From CAVYHJ01 sp963768165 [NCBI: uncultured bacterium] (GTDB lineage Bacteria > UBP4 > UBA4092): a DNA stretch of 64,000 nt. The notes under the pieces were generated by a model that was not told the origin of the DNA, ran no database searches, and was given only the letters and a program-made list of their open reading frames with translations. The DNA is taken from assembly GCA_963768165.1 (NCBI GenBank), contig CAVYHJ010000001.1, positions 124,001 to 188,000 on the forward strand, written 5' to 3'. Numbering within the stretch: the first letter of the stretch is position 1; each line of letters starts with the position of its first letter. The translations under genes were made by a program, and so were the position numbers. Of this stretch, positions 51,943 through 60,062 are shown piece after piece.

Positions 51943-53691
51943 TTAGGCCGGATGTTCTGCTTCTTTAAACCAACTAAGTTCAATATCTTGAAACAGCCGG
52001 TCTTGTTTGGCACAATCCAGATAAAAGTTCCATTCTCCCGAATCCAATTGTCCGCCTTTAGCCAAATGTTCCACCAATAATGTCAATCTTATAAAGTTTT
52101 GGTGATGTTGAATCAGGCGCATTTCCGCATAATCCCGTGCCGACCAAGTAGAAATTAAAAATTGCCAATCGGATTCCTGTAAAAGGAGTAATTCACGCGC
52201 GCATTGTTTTAGGACATCCTGAATCCGAGGGTCAGAATGGTTGCCATATTCTTCAATCAATTCTTGCAATTCGACTTCTGCGTCATAAATATGTTTCCAA
52301 GTCCAGTGAGTCCATTCATTGAGCCAGATATAATGGAACCCCCCTTCTCCCCATGACCCTTCAGGAATAGAAACGGCTTTACTCGGTTTCGAGATTTCCA
52401 GGAATTCACTACCGGTTGCCAATTGAACACCGAATTCCTTGGATGATTCTGCAAGACCTTTTAAGACATGATACAAGAATTGCGGCCCTTCAAACCACCA
52501 GTGCCCGAATAATTCCGTGTCAAAGGGCGCGCACAAAATTCCCGGTTTGCCGGATTCTTTAAATTCTGCGCTCAACCGGTCTTGTACCAATTTTACAAAA
52601 TGGGTGGCATTTTCGGGAATGCGTGCCGCGGCGGCTTTTGGGTCATATTCCAATTTATCCGCCAAGTCCGCTTTGGAGGAAGTCACCCGCCAATAACGAT
52701 GCCGTCCCGGGAAATGCTTTTTATGAAAATCCAGATAATTCCCATCTCCGGGATACCCGTGTTCCCCCGACCACACTTGTACCGCCGTATCCGGGTCACG
52801 GGTTAAGACAGCCACCGGTTTTGTGGTATTCCCATTGGAAGAGCTAACTAAATAAGCTTGCCGCGGAGTTTTTTCTTCGTCTTCGGGCAAGGTCTGATAT
52901 TGGCTGGAGAACGCACCCCATAATTTTCGCAGTGCTTCAAATCGTTCGATATAAACGCCAATGGCTTTCCCGCCTTTGAGCAAATGTGCATCAATAATAA
53001 AATATTGGATTCCATTTTCCGCAAGAAACTCTTCAGTGCCTTTTCTGAGATAAGGCCGGCGTCCTGCTTTGGAGGGAACCGGCGGAGTCCAGGTATAGCG
53101 AGGACGATAAGCACATTCCGGCAACCACATTCCACGTGGTGCGCGACCGAATAAGCGGGTATAGGATTTTACCGCCATTTTGGTCTGGGCTTGCAGTGAG
53201 GTATCCTGACTGAGTAAAGGTAAATAGCCGTGCGTGGCGGCGCAAGTGATGATTTCTATATGTCCGTCATCCTGCAATTTCTTAAAGGCACCAACCAAAT
53301 CGGCATTGTATTTGACTTGAAAGTCTTCGAGAGTTTTGTCATAAAACTCCTGCCAGAATTTCGCCAAGTTAGCCAGATGGGCATGATGATAGGTCAAGAA
53401 ATGCGAGCGATCATCCACGGCAGCATCAATTTTTTCTTCCAGATATTTAACGAATTCATCTTTAAAGGAGGGGTCTGCCAATTGTTCTGCCAAGACTGGA
53501 GATATCCCCAGGGAAAGTTTTGGAGAAATTCCTTCTTCTACTAGTTGGTTTAAAATATTGAGGAGGGGAATATACGATTCTGCAGCAGCTTCATGCAGCC
53601 AGTCAGTGCCGTGGGGCCATTTACCATGTCCCGATACATACGGCATATGAGAATGTAAAACGAGCGTGAAATATCCAATTGTTTGACTCAT
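51943..53691 (-). CDS. GH57 1,4-alpha-glucan branching enzyme
   Basis: A 582-residue cytoplasmic GH57 enzyme with DUF1957 C-terminal part. Motifs: FTLVLHSHMPYVSGHGKWPH, ITCAATHGYLPLL, GMWLPECAYRP (nucleophile Glu), APFDTELFGHWWFEG (catalytic Asp), and WNEWTHWTWKHIYDAE-like substrate-binding segments. It would introduce alpha-1,6 branches into glycogen-like polymer. The start at 53691 (AGGAAC 6 nt upstream) is preferred over an in-frame ATG 18 codons upstream. No other glycogen genes are adjacent. Confidence 0.93.
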   Translation of the reverse strand: MSQTIGYFTLVLHSHMPYVSGHGKWPHGTDWLHEAAAESYIPLLNILNQLVEEGISPKLSLGISPVLAEQLADPSFKDEFVKYLEEKIDAAVDDRSHFLTYHHAHLANLAKFWQEFYDKTLEDFQVKYNADLVGAFKKLQDDGHIEIITCAATHGYLPLLSQDTSLQAQTKMAVKSYTRLFGRAPRGMWLPECAYRPRYTWTPPVPSKAGRRPYLRKGTEEFLAENGIQYFIIDAHLLKGGKAIGVYIERFEALRKLWGAFSSQYQTLPEDEEKTPRQAYLVSSSNGNTTKPVAVLTRDPDTAVQVWSGEHGYPGDGNYLDFHKKHFPGRHRYWRVTSSKADLADKLEYDPKAAAARIPENATHFVKLVQDRLSAEFKESGKPGILCAPFDTELFGHWWFEGPQFLYHVLKGLAESSKEFGVQLATGSEFLEISKPSKAVSIPEGSWGEGGFHYIWLNEWTHWTWKHIYDAEVELQELIEEYGNHSDPRIQDVLKQCARELLLLQESDWQFLISTWSARDYAEMRLIQHHQNFIRLTLLVEHLAKGGQLDSGEWNFYLDCAKQDRLFQDIELSWFKEAEHPA

Positions 53692-54013
53692 TGAGGTTCC
53701 TGCTTTGTAATTAGAATATGGGCTAACTGCTTTGTAACAGAGCATTACATACTACCCCGACCGGTGTTTTTTTGCAAGAGAGGAGAGAGGCCTATTAATA
53801 TTGAGGGTCTCGAAAAATGTGTAAAAGCAGAAGGTATAGGATAATGCCGAGGATCGAGAGAAAAGAGAAGAATAAAGAGTTGAAAATATTATCTAGTTAT
53901 CTGGTAAAAAACAAGATTTTCACCTCTCCCCAAGGAGGTTCCTCCAAGCTGGGTTCTTGAGAAGATTATATCGAACATAATACTTTTACCGAACGTTAAA
54001 AGATTTCTCCAAC
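53692..54013. other. Gene-free interval between GH57 and the pseudopilin-like pair
   Basis: I see no convincing gene, RNA or terminator. The interval has an AG-rich stretch and a small hairpin (GGAGG-TT-CCTCC, about 53935-53946). Confidence 0.4.
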
Positions 54014-54703
54014 TTAAGGTCCCCGTCGCCAAATATCTCCGGGACTGCGTAATCCGTTGGTAGGGTCATAGGTTAGATCAGAACCTTTTAGCTCAAATCC
54101 CAACACTGAATCAGACCATGCTTTTGATGGGTCTATCGGCTGACCGTCGGGGTCACCTGTGTTTCCTGGTACTCTATCAGGTCCATAACTTGTAGCTATC
54201 CAACCGCTCGCAGGCCAAGTAGTTTTAAAACTACCCGTCACAGGACCTCCGCTATAACCATAAAGACCTTTACCACGATTATTAAAAGGATCATAAAGTA
54301 GTTTTTCAAGATAATGACCAGCTGGAAATATTCTCATTCTATAGGTAGAATCCTTTTGGTAACTCTCCGGGGGTATAAATCCTTCTGGTAGTCTTCCCAT
54401 CTTAACTAATCTTTTGGTGGTATTCCTGGTTGACTCCCAGCTTGTGGAAGCAGACCAACTAAATACAAGTGCTTTAGGCAATACTCCATTTCCTTCCGAA
54501 TCCAAATCTGATCTTGGATAAACATTATTATTCATACCGTAAGCTTCGAGAGCTTGAGCTATTGTATTCAAATCATTTTTTGCCAAAGCAATATTACTTT
54601 TCACTTTTGCATCTTGATATTCAACCCAGGTGATGGCAAAAAGAATAAACACGATGATCAAGGTGAGTAATGTAAGTCCTATCGTTTTGCGTGGCATAGC
54701 CAT
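54014..54703 (-). CDS. Pseudopilin-like protein without a prepilin peptidase motif
   Basis: A 229-residue protein. The start is a basic MAMPRKTIG followed by a hydrophobic helix (LTLLTLIIVFILFAITWVEY) and DAKVKSNIALAKNDLNTIAQ, ALEAYGMNNNVYP, matching type II/IV pseudopilin helices, but the GF(S/T)LxE motif is absent, so cleavage by PilD is not expected. The C-terminal part has YGPDRVPGNTGDP and ends LTYDPTNGLRSPGDIWRRGP, the same signature as the 628 pseudopilin. AGGAGG lies 8 nt upstream of the ATG. It forms a tandem pair with the next gene. Confidence 0.85.
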   Translation of the reverse strand: MAMPRKTIGLTLLTLIIVFILFAITWVEYQDAKVKSNIALAKNDLNTIAQALEAYGMNNNVYPRSDLDSEGNGVLPKALVFSWSASTSWESTRNTTKRLVKMGRLPEGFIPPESYQKDSTYRMRIFPAGHYLEKLLYDPFNNRGKGLYGYSGGPVTGSFKTTWPASGWIATSYGPDRVPGNTGDPDGQPIDPSKAWSDSVLGFELKGSDLTYDPTNGLRSPGDIWRRGP

Positions 54704-54731
54704 ATCGATTACCTCCTAATGATAATTTTAA

Positions 54732-55433
54732 TTAACCCCCTCTTTGCCAGATGTCTCCTCCGCTGATTAATCCATTAGTTGGGTCATAAGTGAAGGGACT
54801 GGATTGTAGGGGGAAGGGGGCAATGCATTTGTAGTAAACTCCTTTGATAGCACTATCATTATAAATCACTGGGTCTACAACAAAATGTTGAATATCGAAT
54901 TTTGTTGTGCCGTAACCGCATACCTGATCAGGTCCATAACTACTGATAAGAAATGGGGAATCTGACCAATAATAGAGTTTAGTTGAGTCACTACCATAGA
55001 TTACGTTTACGTAATGATAAAGGCTTTTTTCTTTTGGGTTAAAGGGGTCATCGGGTAATTCTTTAATGTAATACATCACACCCCAGGTTGTGCGTCTTGA
55101 GTAGTTAGAATCCCCACTCCTATTGGAAGTTTTCATGGCATAAGCCTGCTCTCTGGGTACGATAAATACCCTTGGGGGTTCCTTATGTGGTTCTAACCGA
55201 TGTCGAGGTGGAATCGGATAACCTTCAGTGTCTAAATCAGGTTTGGGGTATGAATTCCAGTCAATAGCATAACTCTCAATAACAGTAGCAGTTATGTTGA
55301 GTCCGTTTTTTGCTTTTGCAATATTACTTCTTATCTTGGCTCTGGAGTATTCCACCCATGTAATAGCAAAAAGAATAAACACGATGACAAGGGTGAGAAG
55401 CGTAAGTCCTATCGTTTTGCGTGGCATAGCCAT
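54732..55433 (-). CDS. Pseudopilin-like protein, tandem paralog of the 54014 gene
   Basis: A 233-residue protein whose first 50 residues are nearly identical to the 54014 gene (MAMPRKTIGLTLLTLVIVF), including the missing GFTLIE, and whose end (FTYDPTNGLISGGDIWQRGG) is also shared, while the middle has diverged (EPHKEPPRVFIVP, SYGPDQVCG). This is the pattern of a recent duplication with diversification of the exposed part. The ATG at 55433 gives the same start as the paralog; a longer frame upstream starts outside the conserved region. The 28-nt gap between the pair suggests one transcript. Confidence 0.83.
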   Translation of the reverse strand: MAMPRKTIGLTLLTLVIVFILFAITWVEYSRAKIRSNIAKAKNGLNITATVIESYAIDWNSYPKPDLDTEGYPIPPRHRLEPHKEPPRVFIVPREQAYAMKTSNRSGDSNYSRRTTWGVMYYIKELPDDPFNPKEKSLYHYVNVIYGSDSTKLYYWSDSPFLISSYGPDQVCGYGTTKFDIQHFVVDPVIYNDSAIKGVYYKCIAPFPLQSSPFTYDPTNGLISGGDIWQRGG

Positions 55434-55523
55434 TTTCAATCCCCGTCTTCCAACTCCTATTATAAACCTTACAAAAATGTATTTCAATTAGAAAAAGTGT
55501 GTGGATTACCTACTAACCCACTA

Positions 55524-55549
55524 TAGAGACGTAACATGTTACGTCTCTA
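55524..55549. repeat. Perfect 26-bp palindrome
   Basis: TAGAGACGTAACA followed directly by its reverse complement, no loop. It resembles the TAGAGACGTA...TACGTCTCTA family of dispersed hairpin repeats in bacterial genomes. Confidence 0.75.
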
Positions 55550-55621
55550 CTGGAGAAAGGGGACTGAGAAAGCTGCCACACCTGTGCGTCAAAACCCTTA
55601 AAATACCGAATCTATACTGGA

Positions 55622-55656
55622 GGGGGACTGGAGTTGCTAATAGCAATTCCAGTCCC
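55622..55656. repeat. Long hairpin upstream of tRNA-Leu
   Basis: GGGACTGGAGTTGC pairs with GCAATTCCAGTCCC around a 5-nt loop, one G-T mismatch. An AGGGGGACTGG repeat starts it; GGGGACTGAG occurs again at 55559. Together with the palindrome at 55524 it forms a cluster of structured repeats near the tRNA, a common insertion spot. Confidence 0.6.
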
Positions 55657-55728
55657 TCTACGGTAGTCTTTCGATTGTCAAATGCGATTGACCGATAGGA
55701 TGGAGTGTTTTAGACAAGAATTTTCACA

Positions 55729-55813
55729 TGGTGCGAGAGGAGGGAGTTGAACCCTCACGGTGTTACCCACTGGATCCTAAGTCCAGCGCGTCTGCCAGTT
55801 CCGCCACTCTCGC
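55729..55813 (-). tRNA. tRNA-Leu, anticodon TAG
   Basis: On the minus strand the sequence folds as a class II tRNA: acceptor stem GCGAGAG/CTCTCGC (7 bp), D-arm with TGGCGGAACTGGCAGAC, anticodon stem CTGGA/TCCAG around loop CTTAGGA (anticodon TAG, positions 34-36), a variable arm as expected for Leu, the T-arm GAGGGTTCAACTCCCTC and CCA encoded at 55729-55731. It reads CUA codons (UAG anticodon, so all or most CUN). Confidence 0.96.
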
Positions 55814-56063
55814 ATTGTTGAAATATCTGACGTTATAGCTTATCACGTGAAACGGTAACATCTCTAGTGTCTAAAGAAGTGTCCATTTTGATTGGATTTG
55901 CTCGTTTTGAACCACCATTTTAATCGTTAAGGTTAAAACTATTGTACCGTTCAAAGACTTTTAAAATTCTGGAACTAGTGATTTGTCGAATAGTAAGCGG
56001 TAATCATCTTACTCGGTTTCATAGGGGTCAGGTTTAGAATATTAGAATATTATCCGAGTATAA

Positions 56064-57056
56064 TTAATTCTTTAAGGATTTAGCATCCTGTCGGATATCT
56101 AATTCTCCCAAGTTGAAATTAATAGAATAATTGCTTTCGGAATCTGGTAGGATTTCATTGTTCTGTTGAAACAATCTCCAATTTTGAATCGGGAGTTTAA
56201 CTTTCAGCAGAGTTCGTGATGGATAATTCTTGGGGACGCTCCATTTCCAGGAGAAACCATTTGAAGTTTGCACCGGGACAGATTTCTCGATAATCTTCTG
56301 CGCCATGAAATACGCCCCGACAGTTCCCAGGGGTGCCGTCCATATTGTTGATTCATTCTTTTTCAAATGGGTAAGAATCTGGTCAAAGACTTTAGCCGAG
56401 ATAGGTTGCCAGCCCCAGGGAGTGCCTTCCAGTCCATGAATCATGAAGATGGCCCAGCTTTTTTTGGAGAGAGCCGTATCCATCCAGTCCTGATACACCA
56501 TAAAAGAAGTCGTGGAGAGGGTTGCCTGAGCGGGCAAATTCAGCCAGTCGGGTTGAGTATCCGGGGAGATATAATAATTGCCATATCCACCACGGGCAAA
56601 GAAATGGTTGCGACCGACAATTTCTTTCAATTCCGGAGTGATTTCAGTAAAAGGATAGGCAAAGGAGAAGACAGGTCCGAATGTTTTTTCCATGGCATTA
56701 TGGTTAGTCACCACTTCTCTCTCCAGGTCTTGAGTCGATAATCCCGCTATATGGGGATGAGACCAGGAATGATTGCCCATTTCATGGCCATTGCGAGCCG
56801 CTTTTTCCCAAGAGTCAGTATCTTTTGTATACACATTTCCGATAAGGAAAAAGGTTCCTTTAAATCCATATTTATCCAATGCAGGAATGGCTACATTCAG
56901 ATGAGAAGGGTCTGCATCATCAAAGGTCAGAGTGACAGCCGCTGATTTGCCATTCCAAGGCAAGACCTGAAGAACAGGCGTATTCCCGGCGCTATGACCG
57001 TTGGATGAAAATAAAACCATACTGCTAAATAAGGCTGTTAATATAAGGGTTTTCAA
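56064..57056 (-). CDS. Secreted polysaccharide deacetylase (CE4/NodB domain)
   Basis: The NodB domain has motif 1 TLTFDDADPSHLN (catalytic Asp and metal Asp), motif 2 HEMGNHSWSHPHI (metal His residues), then SFAYPFTEITPEL (motif 3) and a late FMIHGLEG. A signal peptide (LKTLILTALFSSMVLFSSN) points outside the cell; it may remove acetyl groups from a hemicellulose, chitin or peptidoglycan. The start is uncertain: TTG at 57056, one nt after the GH51-like gene's stop, fits translational coupling; a longer frame reaches 57146 by overlapping that gene. The C-terminal 80 residues form an extra beta domain. Confidence 0.85.
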   Translation of the reverse strand: MKTLILTALFSSMVLFSSNGHSAGNTPVLQVLPWNGKSAAVTLTFDDADPSHLNVAIPALDKYGFKGTFFLIGNVYTKDTDSWEKAARNGHEMGNHSWSHPHIAGLSTQDLEREVVTNHNAMEKTFGPVFSFAYPFTEITPELKEIVGRNHFFARGGYGNYYISPDTQPDWLNLPAQATLSTTSFMVYQDWMDTALSKKSWAIFMIHGLEGTPWGWQPISAKVFDQILTHLKKNESTIWTAPLGTVGAYFMAQKIIEKSVPVQTSNGFSWKWSVPKNYPSRTLLKVKLPIQNWRLFQQNNEILPDSESNYSINFNLGELDIRQDAKSLKN

Positions 57057-57057
57057 A

Positions 57058-59670
57058 TTACAACCGTTCAGTCTTTTCAATAAATCCAAGGTTATCCAGG
57101 TAGAGAGTCCCCTGTTGTTTCTTATCACTTTCAAAGATAACCACAATTTGGAACAAGCCTTTCATGGCTTTTTGCCAATCGGGTTTGTCGATATCCAACC
57201 GGACTTTCACCCAATCTCCTTTTTTCATAGTATTAAGTGGAATTTCTTTGAGTGGCATCCAATAGTTGGCGTAACTCTGAAGTGCAAAGATAGTGCTGGA
57301 TTTCCCGTTGGAAGCCGAGTAATCATCACTGAGTTTCATTTCAAAAGTCACCGCGACCACTTTACTCCAATTGATGGTGGTTATTTTATCAAGGCCGACA
57401 ATATTCAAATAATCCTGGGTATGTCCGGTATACCCATTGAGGTTAACCGCCAAGACACCTTGGTTGGCCTTGATGGAGGTATCAATTTTATTATTTCCTT
57501 TGCCTGCCACATGGCTCATATCGGCAGGTTCGTCAAATTTAAGAACAATATGTTCTTTTTCCACCAGGCCGTAAACCTGGAATGGTTTATCCTTGCTGGT
57601 TAAGGATAATGAAGCCAATTGAACATTACATTTATAATTACCGGGTTTAACCTTACCAAGGTCTACGGATGCAATCCCGTCATGAAAAGTCCCTTTCAAA
57701 TTTCCATTCGGCCCGTTTAATACGAAATCTTTATTAAAACCGGGTATGGGTTTATTCTGAGCATCGTGAGTCAGGGCATAGATTTCAACATGAACCGGGA
57801 CATCATCGGGTACTTTATCAGGTATCAAAAGCTGGATTTCCGGTTGAACCGAACTGACCGTGTGTTCCTGTGTGACACCGGCACAGGATAAAACCAGTGT
57901 ATCTTCCATGGTGTTATTCGGAGACCGGAACTCAATGACCGCAGTACCATTCGGTGAAGTAACCACTTTTTTATTTACCAAGGAGAACCCCTGTCCTTTA
58001 AAACTGGCCGAGATAGTTTTCCCTGCCCAAGGTTTCCCCTCTTTATTGAGAGCCAGTACCTTGAGCATAGCCTTTTGTCCGGCAATGGCAATTCCTTTTT
58101 CAGGACCTAAAACCTGAATCGAGGCATTGTTATTGGATACTGTTGGAGTGAATCGTAAAATTGTGACTGAATACGCCGGGAAAGTAAATTGATGACTGGC
58201 ATTGACTGGCAATACAGAATGGGAAGGTCCGGTATTCCACAATGTGTTTTGGGTCGCCGGATTCCATTTATATTCGGCAGAAGAGAACCGGTAAGCGTCA
58301 CACCAACCCGGCATCTCAAATCCCTTCAACTGCACTTGAGTAGAGATATTGTTTTTTTCGGAGATATTCACTGCAAGGAGACAGATTCGGCCTTTTTTAT
58401 CGCGGGAAGCATATACTTTAAGATGGCTATCTTTCGACCCGGCTTCTAAAACCTCGTCTCCGAAATATCGATTGAGCATATTAAATGCCCAGAACTGGGA
58501 TTTAGGGGTTTGACTTTTTTCGATTATCAAACCATGCCCTCCGCCGGATTCAGGATTCTGGGTAAACCCATCCCATTGACATGCATAATCTAATTCTGAA
58601 TTCATCATTTCGCCGATAGCCGCCGCCGACCATAATCCGTTAAATAGGTCGGAGGTAAAGACATCGGCATAGAGCTTGGAATTCCATTCGGTTAATCCGA
58701 CAGGTATTTTATCAATTCGTGTTGGTTGATATTTTCTAACCAAGTCTTTAATTTGTTTGGCATTGACTTTGATAGTGGTGAGTTTGCTGAACATTTCATC
58801 GAGTGAACCCATTCCAATCGTATAATAATCATGATAAGAAATGAAATCAACCTGGTCACCAGCATACTGCAATAAATCGGGAATATACCCACTGGAATTA
58901 CCCGAACCGGTAGGCCCTCCGATTTTGATTGTAGGGTCTTGTTTTCGCATGGCCTGGGCAAACGAATTAAACAATTCCGCGTAGATTTTGCCATTCATTT
59001 CGCGGCCATCGGGTCGAATATGTCCAGATTCCCAACCACCATCCAACTCATTGCCGATTTCCCAATACCGTGCGTTATATTTCATTTTCTGATTTGCCCA
59101 TTTCACCCATTGGGCGGCATCTTCGGGTGTACCAGCACCAGCATTCACAGTCACCAATTGTTCGGCACCGATAATTTTAATAAATTCATGTAGGTCTTTG
59201 ACACTACTATTGCCATGCCAGGTATTAATTTTAGCGGTCGCCGGGTCTTTGGGATATCCTTCAAATCCATTAAAACCGGGTGCCCAGTCAGAATAATCTA
59301 TATCCCATTTAAAATTTTTGTATTTTGACCTATCCACAGAATCAGGCGTCCCATTCCCTTTTCGAACCCCGTTCCCATTCCAAAAGTATGCGTCGGACAT
59401 ACTGCCGCCTGGAATCCGGATAATTCCAGGAGAGAAATCATGAAATAAATTGATAATGGTTGAATTCTTGAAAGTCTCTGCGTTATTCCAAATTGCGATA
59501 TTGGTACCCAGGAACATGTGCCGGTCGACTTTTCTGAGTACTTTAGTGGTATCGACTTTAACCTCCATGTCTGGGGATTTAGTTCCTTTTGAATTATCAG
59601 AGAAAGCTGATAAGGTTAATAAAACCATCAAGGCAATCCCTGTTTTTAAAAATAAAAATCGGCTCTTCAT
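57058..59670 (-). CDS. Secreted GH51-like alpha-L-arabinofuranosidase with Ig and CBM-like C-terminal domains
   Basis: An 870-residue exported protein. Signal peptide (LMVLLTLSAFS), then an (alpha/beta)8 catalytic domain of clan GH-A: RIPGGSMSDAYFWNGNG, acid/base Glu208 in WEIGNELDGGW, SYHDYYTIG, nucleophile Glu328 in VGLTEWNSK, typical of GH51/related arabinofuranosidases, though some distant GH39/GH30-like members cannot be excluded. Then come an Ig/invasin-like domain (about 520-625) and a long beta region ending in a CBM-like domain (about 735-868, VAVTFEMKLSDDYSASNGKS, VRLDIDKPDWQK, LYLDNLGF). It should trim arabinose side chains. Followed directly by the CE4 gene. Confidence 0.87.
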   Translation of the reverse strand: MKSRFLFLKTGIALMVLLTLSAFSDNSKGTKSPDMEVKVDTTKVLRKVDRHMFLGTNIAIWNNAETFKNSTIINLFHDFSPGIIRIPGGSMSDAYFWNGNGVRKGNGTPDSVDRSKYKNFKWDIDYSDWAPGFNGFEGYPKDPATAKINTWHGNSSVKDLHEFIKIIGAEQLVTVNAGAGTPEDAAQWVKWANQKMKYNARYWEIGNELDGGWESGHIRPDGREMNGKIYAELFNSFAQAMRKQDPTIKIGGPTGSGNSSGYIPDLLQYAGDQVDFISYHDYYTIGMGSLDEMFSKLTTIKVNAKQIKDLVRKYQPTRIDKIPVGLTEWNSKLYADVFTSDLFNGLWSAAAIGEMMNSELDYACQWDGFTQNPESGGGHGLIIEKSQTPKSQFWAFNMLNRYFGDEVLEAGSKDSHLKVYASRDKKGRICLLAVNISEKNNISTQVQLKGFEMPGWCDAYRFSSAEYKWNPATQNTLWNTGPSHSVLPVNASHQFTFPAYSVTILRFTPTVSNNNASIQVLGPEKGIAIAGQKAMLKVLALNKEGKPWAGKTISASFKGQGFSLVNKKVVTSPNGTAVIEFRSPNNTMEDTLVLSCAGVTQEHTVSSVQPEIQLLIPDKVPDDVPVHVEIYALTHDAQNKPIPGFNKDFVLNGPNGNLKGTFHDGIASVDLGKVKPGNYKCNVQLASLSLTSKDKPFQVYGLVEKEHIVLKFDEPADMSHVAGKGNNKIDTSIKANQGVLAVNLNGYTGHTQDYLNIVGLDKITTINWSKVVAVTFEMKLSDDYSASNGKSSTIFALQSYANYWMPLKEIPLNTMKKGDWVKVRLDIDKPDWQKAMKGLFQIVVIFESDKKQQGTLYLDNLGFIEKTERL

Positions 59671-60062
59671 TATGGTCTCCTTAATTATTTCGCTGATAAT
59701 AAGAATTATTTGAATTACATTTAATATGACATTTTATTCTTTCTTAACCATAAATACAAGAGGGTAAATACAAATCGAAATATTTTAAAAGTGCGGGGCA
59801 ACTTTCTCAATATCTTCCTTCACGCCAATCGGCAAGGCTCGCAAGAGCATAATATCGAGCGTAGCCGATGTCTCTTCTCTTATGCATAGAGTCTAATTAG
59901 GTATGTCTCTAAATCTTTAAAAGATAGATTTTACTGAGAGAAGTAGAAAAGCCATTTGGGGGAGTTAAGTTTTTTTATTCGCTTTATTCTGTTTCAGATT
60001 TGTTGGACAAACGCCTGCCAAACAATATCTTTTTCAGATTGATGAGGAAGGGAAAGGGGTGT
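59671..60062. other. Gene-free interval between two minus-strand genes
   Basis: About 390 nt with no convincing frame; it holds the inverted repeat at 59828-59869 and AT-rich sequence that probably includes the promoter of the GH51-like gene near 59700. Confidence 0.4.
59828..59869. repeat. Imperfect inverted repeat (ATCGGC...GCCGAT)
   Basis: ATCGGC (59828-59833) pairs with GCCGAT (59864-59869), enclosing a smaller CTCG/CGAG stem (59838-59841 with 59856-59859). It could be a terminator-like or regulatory hairpin on either strand; no T-tract follows it. Confidence 0.4.
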
